Position numbers and translations under genes: made by a program. This document shows, in pieces, positions 59,878 through 64,000 of a stretch of DNA of 64,000 nucleotides. The notes below the pieces were generated by a model. That model was given only the letters and a program-made list of their open reading frames with translations. It was not told the origin of the DNA and ran no database searches. Source of the DNA: Allacma fusca (taxonomy: Eukaryota; Arthropoda; Collembola; Symphypleona; Sminthuridae); assembly GCA_947179485.1 (NCBI GenBank), contig OX359246.1:28024001-28088000 (forward strand), in the 5' to 3' direction. Position 1 is the stretch's first letter. Each line of letters starts with the position of its first letter.

Positions 59878-60009
59878 TTTTAAACTACATAAATACGTAA
59901 ATACTATATATAAAACATTTAACCTTTACGGTAGTGTGTACTGGCGAACCCATAAAGCGTGCTTAGGAGAGAAAGCGTAGAATTAAAGTCATTCTTATCT
60001 TGAAATTAT

Positions 60010-60240
60010 GATATAGGCTTTCCAGAAACTTTGTCAGATCTGGGTTGTAGTATGGGGGCGTATTTAAAAGTTCCTGGGATCCTAAAATGAATGAAGAATG
60101 TATGAAGCAAGTTCAGCTATTTGCACATTTGAATGTCAAAGCAAAAATATATTACAAGGAGGCCGAAACAAAAACGAGAACCCCTAACCATCAAATCATA
60201 ACATTGCCATAGAAGTTATGTACTTTTGTATGCCTGTAAG
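60010..60240 (+). pseudogene. IR exon-3 relic
   Basis: One reading aligns with exon 3 of the intact IR gene: NFVRSG near the start (compare NFVSSG), then SSWDPKMNEE, HLNVKAKIYY and HQIITLP before the TM3 region. It has stops at the expected Met/Glu position and after ITLP. No other exon of this copy was found. Confidence 0.55.
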
Positions 60241-61320
60241 TTGTGCACGTACATCATATCGTATATCATCATACCAAGTGGTAGACGGTTAATCTAAGAC
60301 CCATTTTGTGTTCAAATGATACAGCCTAGCTAACATTTTACCTGTGTTCACAGGTTTGCTGTACCAAACTTGTATGCTTACCTCCTTTTTCGAAAATCGA
60401 GCAAACCGAGAAATGATAAAGGTTAACATCATTATAAATATGCAATTAACAATACTTAAACTCTTACCAAAAATTGGAAATTGCAGAATGTTCTGTTAAT
60501 GAATTCTCCAACCGTTAAATGCACTCAAACTAGACTATTAATTGTAGCCCGTAACGCCTTCAAATACCTACCATATGTACTTTAACAGAAGTCAGTATGG
60601 CTCAATAAAGACGCTGTCATTCTTTTGCAAGTAGCAGACTTTATTCTTTTTATTCAACATACAACAATTTCCTAAACATGTAATTAGGCAGAGATTCCCC
60701 GCCGTTCTAAGCTTTCCTGAAGTAAGAGTTAACACCGACTCCCAAGTACGACTGACTCTTCCAATTCACTGCTGGCCCTTTTATACCTTTCATAACATAA
60801 TTTGATTGGTCCTTGATCTTTGGCCAATAAATTATTCACAATTACAAGCACAGTTAAATATATTATAATTTAAAATAACAATCAATAGTAACTTCAGCTG
60901 ATCCATCCGTTCGGTGGCTAAGGCAAAGTAACATAGTTATGTTACAGTACAAATAAATTTAGACAACCATCGTTCTAAAAACATTAGACTATACTCTTTG
61001 CTACTATTGCACTTCATTGTAAATTATCATTTATTCAATAATGTGCATGACATTAGCTGCATAAAAGCTGAGTAACGCGTATTAAATATTTGTTGCTGAC
61101 TACATGTGCATAAGTTCAAATTATTTATAGACATTAATTGGTCTGAAAGATAACGCAAACAAGTGGGAACTACTGCAAATACTACTTCCAGCAAATCCTT
61201 TAAATAAAGCCGACGTACCAAATTTGCTTACAACATTCCAACATTTTGTATTAAAACTGTATTAACGCTTTTTACCGATATTTATTAGTTACGTCTCTAA
61301 CTTTAACGATTTACATTAGC
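60241..61320. other. No gene seen
   Basis: AT-rich DNA; a minus-strand frame at 61027-61221 has no support. Confidence 0.4.
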
Positions 61321-62169
61321 ATGCGCTCCACAAGAAGAGTCATTGTAATTCTGCCATCCGTTTTTTGGATTTTGTGGACACCAGCAAATACATTGCCATT
61401 ATCTGTACCAGTGGATCCATTTATTCAAATTTAAAATGCATTTCAAATTTCAATGTTCACACATTACCAGAGTGCTAATATTGCATTGCAAGGCGATTTT
61501 ACTGATAATACAATATCGATATACATTTTAAGTGTACAAAATTACGTCAACTACTTCCCATATTTTAAATTTATTCATATGAGTATAACCACCCGCTGCA
61601 ACAACCAATTTTGAGATTTACCTCAGGTTGCTCGATATTTGCAATATTTGGGGGCGGGGGAATTACAATTACAATGAGGATGACAAACTTCGCTATGTTA
61701 AATAGTCATTTTATATTTTTTTTTACTGAGGATTTCCCATTATATGCAATGTGTGAAAAAGTTATTCGTTTGACAGATTCGGTTCAAGTCTTCAGGAAAA
61801 TAGTGTTTGTATTTTCAACAGCAACAACAACACAACCCTCAGCCTTCAAATTCAGTCATGTTAAAAAATTTACGATGTTCCAAATACTTTAAAAGAAACT
61901 TATTCTGTTATCATCAAAAGCGAAATATCAGTAAATATAGATATGCAACTTGAACCAATTATGGCTGTAGTATGTGCGACAAACGATTCGACGCTGGGAC
62001 ACCAGAAGGTCCTTTCACCCTCCAGTTGAAAGAATGAAATTTGTGATCAAAGTTTATCCCATAATTTAGCAGAAAAAAGTTTTCAGTTTATTTCACTGTT
62101 CTTCTTAAAAACTACCGATACATGATACTGGGATGAAGGTAGTGGTAAATAGAGGAACTGATTTGGCTG

Positions 62170-62430
62170 GGAACAAAGCTGCGCTCAGGTTCAAGTAGTA
62201 GTGACAAGTATCAAGTCAGGTCAAGTTCGTGATCATGAGCCTTTCTACTTGGTTGAATCGGGTCAAGTTCAAGTATTTACTGGACCCGAACTTGGAACTT
62301 CAAGTCGGTTCTGGTCCAAGTGCAAGCACAAAGAATTGACTTGAATTAAGGATCAAGTTCAAGTTCGGGTCTGGGCATGGAGTTTACTTGAACCCGAACT
62401 TGCACTTTCAAGTACCGATTCCAGTAGCCT
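62170..62430. repeat. CAAGT/ACTTG-rich element fragment
   Basis: Dense CAAGTTC, GGGTCAAGTT and AACTTGAACCC strings in both orientations look like the arms of a small palindromic DNA element. The ends could not be fixed. Confidence 0.4.
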
Positions 62431-62537
62431 AGTTCCAACGTTTGCTTCCTTTGTGAGTTTTCTCCCCTCGGTTGTTCGCAATTCTGCAACACGCATTCTA
62501 GAAACTAGTGATGCCAACCGTCTGGTCTGATCCAGAT

Positions 62538-63045
62538 TAGTGGTCGGACCAGTTCAGTTCAAAACTGAAAATTTCAGTTCAGTTCAGTTCAGTTAGGTTC
62601 ATAAAAATTTTGGTTCAGTTTGATACACAAACCAAACTGAATGGTTCGGTTTCAGCGTAAAACTGAACTGAACTGATTTGTTTGAACTGATTTTGACACA
62701 TGCACAATAAAGCCTGTTTCTGTCATGACGCACTTCTCACTTCTGACGGTTGCATTTGCCGTGCTATACAATTATACATATTTAAGAACACATCTTATAT
62801 GTTTGCATGTGTGAATGTACAAACATATATTATATATATTGTACTTACCAAATATTTGCTTTATAGTTTTAACCTGGCGCGTTAAACTTCTTTGTAATCA
62901 GTTCAGTTCAGTTCATAGAGGAAACTGGACTGAACTGAACCGAAGAATAGCTAACTGAACTGAAATTTTGATTTTCGATTCAGTTCACTTTGTGAACTGA
63001 ACTAAACTGAATTTTGCGAACCAAACTGAACTGGTCCGACCACTA
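62538..63045. mobile_element. Relic of the CAGTTCAG-rich hAT family, copy 3
   Basis: The ends TAGTGGTCGGACCAGTTCAG and its complement are perfect over 20 bp, but the flanking 8-mers differ, so one flank has been rearranged. It is 508 bp, shorter than copies 1 and 2. The DNA just left of it resembles the older element around 33908. Confidence 0.7.
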
Positions 63046-64000
63046 GCCAATGCAAGGTATTATGTTAGGAGTCATAGCAGTATGGCTACTTGTACTAATT
63101 GTCTTGGGATCGGGGTACAAAGAAAAGTTCAGATGGTTGCCCCCCATACTATGTACTTCCCGCATCGACCTTCAGTGAGCTGGCTAAATCGGATTACAGA
63201 ATCGGAGCTTTGGTACATGAGAAACTTAAGTCGGAATTAAACTCGTCCAATACCACTGTATCTAATGGAATTAAACCTAGATATCAAGATTTCGACTTCT
63301 TGGATCCTGATGTAACAAAGTTATTTAATCATTTATTTTTAATATATAAGTGGTGTACTATAGTTTATAATTTGTGTATCCTTTTAAATTTCGTAGTGCT
63401 ATCAACAAATTTTTATGGAGAACGTGGCATGCATGGGGCCAAACTTTATGTTTGACTTCATTGTGATCACATTTATGACTGACATCAAGCCAGCACTGTC
63501 ACAATAGTCAAAGAATACACTATTCGCCCAGTTATTAACAGTAGGCATCAGCATACTGTATTCCCATCTAATTCGTAAGTTAAACGTTTTTACTTCAGGT
63601 GGGTTGTAGTTAATGATAATAATCTTTGTTGCACACAAATTTCAGCCCCCTATAACTTTGTGTTCGCTGGAATGGTATCCGGCGGTCTCTTTGTGAGCTA
63701 CGGGGACCCCAAGACATGTCAAGAAAAGGCAGGAAATGGTCAGCACAATGCAAAACGTCATGCAGATACACACAATTTTAATAAGGGAAAGTAAACAAAA
63801 TTTTCGCCAATCGGCAAATCATAACATTGTCGTTCTGACTTCTCTTTTGTGGATTAATCATTTTTGTTTGTATGTATGGATTAGAAGTGGTAGTATTCAA
63901 CAGATGGCTTGTTTATACCGGATTGTATTATTGCCGTTATAGATTCAGTAAAAACAAAAAAATATTATATTTAGTGTATACCGGTGTGCTTTTTGCAATT

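Larger units (their letters stand above)
61321..63950 (+). pseudogene. IR-like pseudogene C, heavily degraded
   Basis: ATG 61321 opens a signal-peptide-like stretch. The block 61611-61892 parallels the FIFYFDENF...FSSGTNTQAF region of the intact copy. After an insertion (62538-63045) come TM2-like sequence (WLLVLIVLGSGYKEKF, about 63080) and STFSELAKSDYRIGAL (about 63165). An exon-2 trace (VLSTNFYGERGMHG, 63397) and an exon-3 trace (YNFVFAGMVSGGLF, about 63652) follow. Stops and shifts are present in each block. Confidence 0.7.

Overview
The window is AT-rich eukaryotic nuclear DNA, most likely from an arthropod. A springtail (Collembola) fits best: genes have short GT-AG introns, there is a divergent ionotropic-receptor (IR) family in tandem, a 7-TM gustatory-type receptor, and dense DNA-transposon debris. 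No rRNA, tRNA or CRISPR was recognised.

Region 1, about 0.1-21 kb: a decayed Polinton/Maverick, a virus-like self-synthesising DNA transposon. Plus strand, in order: an unknown CxxC protein (split by a hAT insertion), rve integrase, a structural-type protein, a basic/Gly-Ser protein, a jelly-roll capsid protein, an adenain-type protease, a 30-bp minisatellite, the packaging ATPase, small and basic proteins, and a protein-primed-type DNA polymerase B. On the right are a PIF1-like helicase (-), an unknown gene (+), an unknown CxxC/acidic gene (-) and a possible type I membrane protein (-). Several genes have credible spliceosomal introns. Most carry stops or frameshifts; the ATPase frame is open. 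No terminal inverted repeats of the Polinton were found.

Region 2, 21-27 kb: a TA-flanked pogo/Tc1-type MITE, a second array of the same 30-bp minisatellite, and an unknown multi-exon gene with zinc-finger-like parts that holds a short retroposon with a 14-bp target-site duplication (TSD).

Region 3, 28-37 kb: an intact three-exon IR-like gene (637 codons), nested hAT elements, and an intact three-exon gustatory-receptor-type gene (382 codons) on the minus strand.

Region 4, 37.56-45.88 kb: matching inverted ends plus TTA duplications bound an 8.3-kb PIF/Harbinger-like element. It carries a DDE transposase, an intact MADF/BESS-type DNA-binding gene, and unusual cargo: a zinc-knuckle/coiled-coil gene whose downstream exon encodes a RING finger, plus a broken LRR fragment. 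Eleven perfect palindromes of 14 nt or more, all centred on TCGA, lie in the Harbinger genes and the zinc-knuckle gene but not in the middle segment. This is the strongest unexplained signal in the window.

Region 5, 46-64 kb: at least four more hAT-type non-autonomous elements, a second IR gene split by one of them (which itself contains a LINE 3' fragment), and two further IR relics. The IR family arose by tandem duplication that included upstream DNA; only the first copy is intact.
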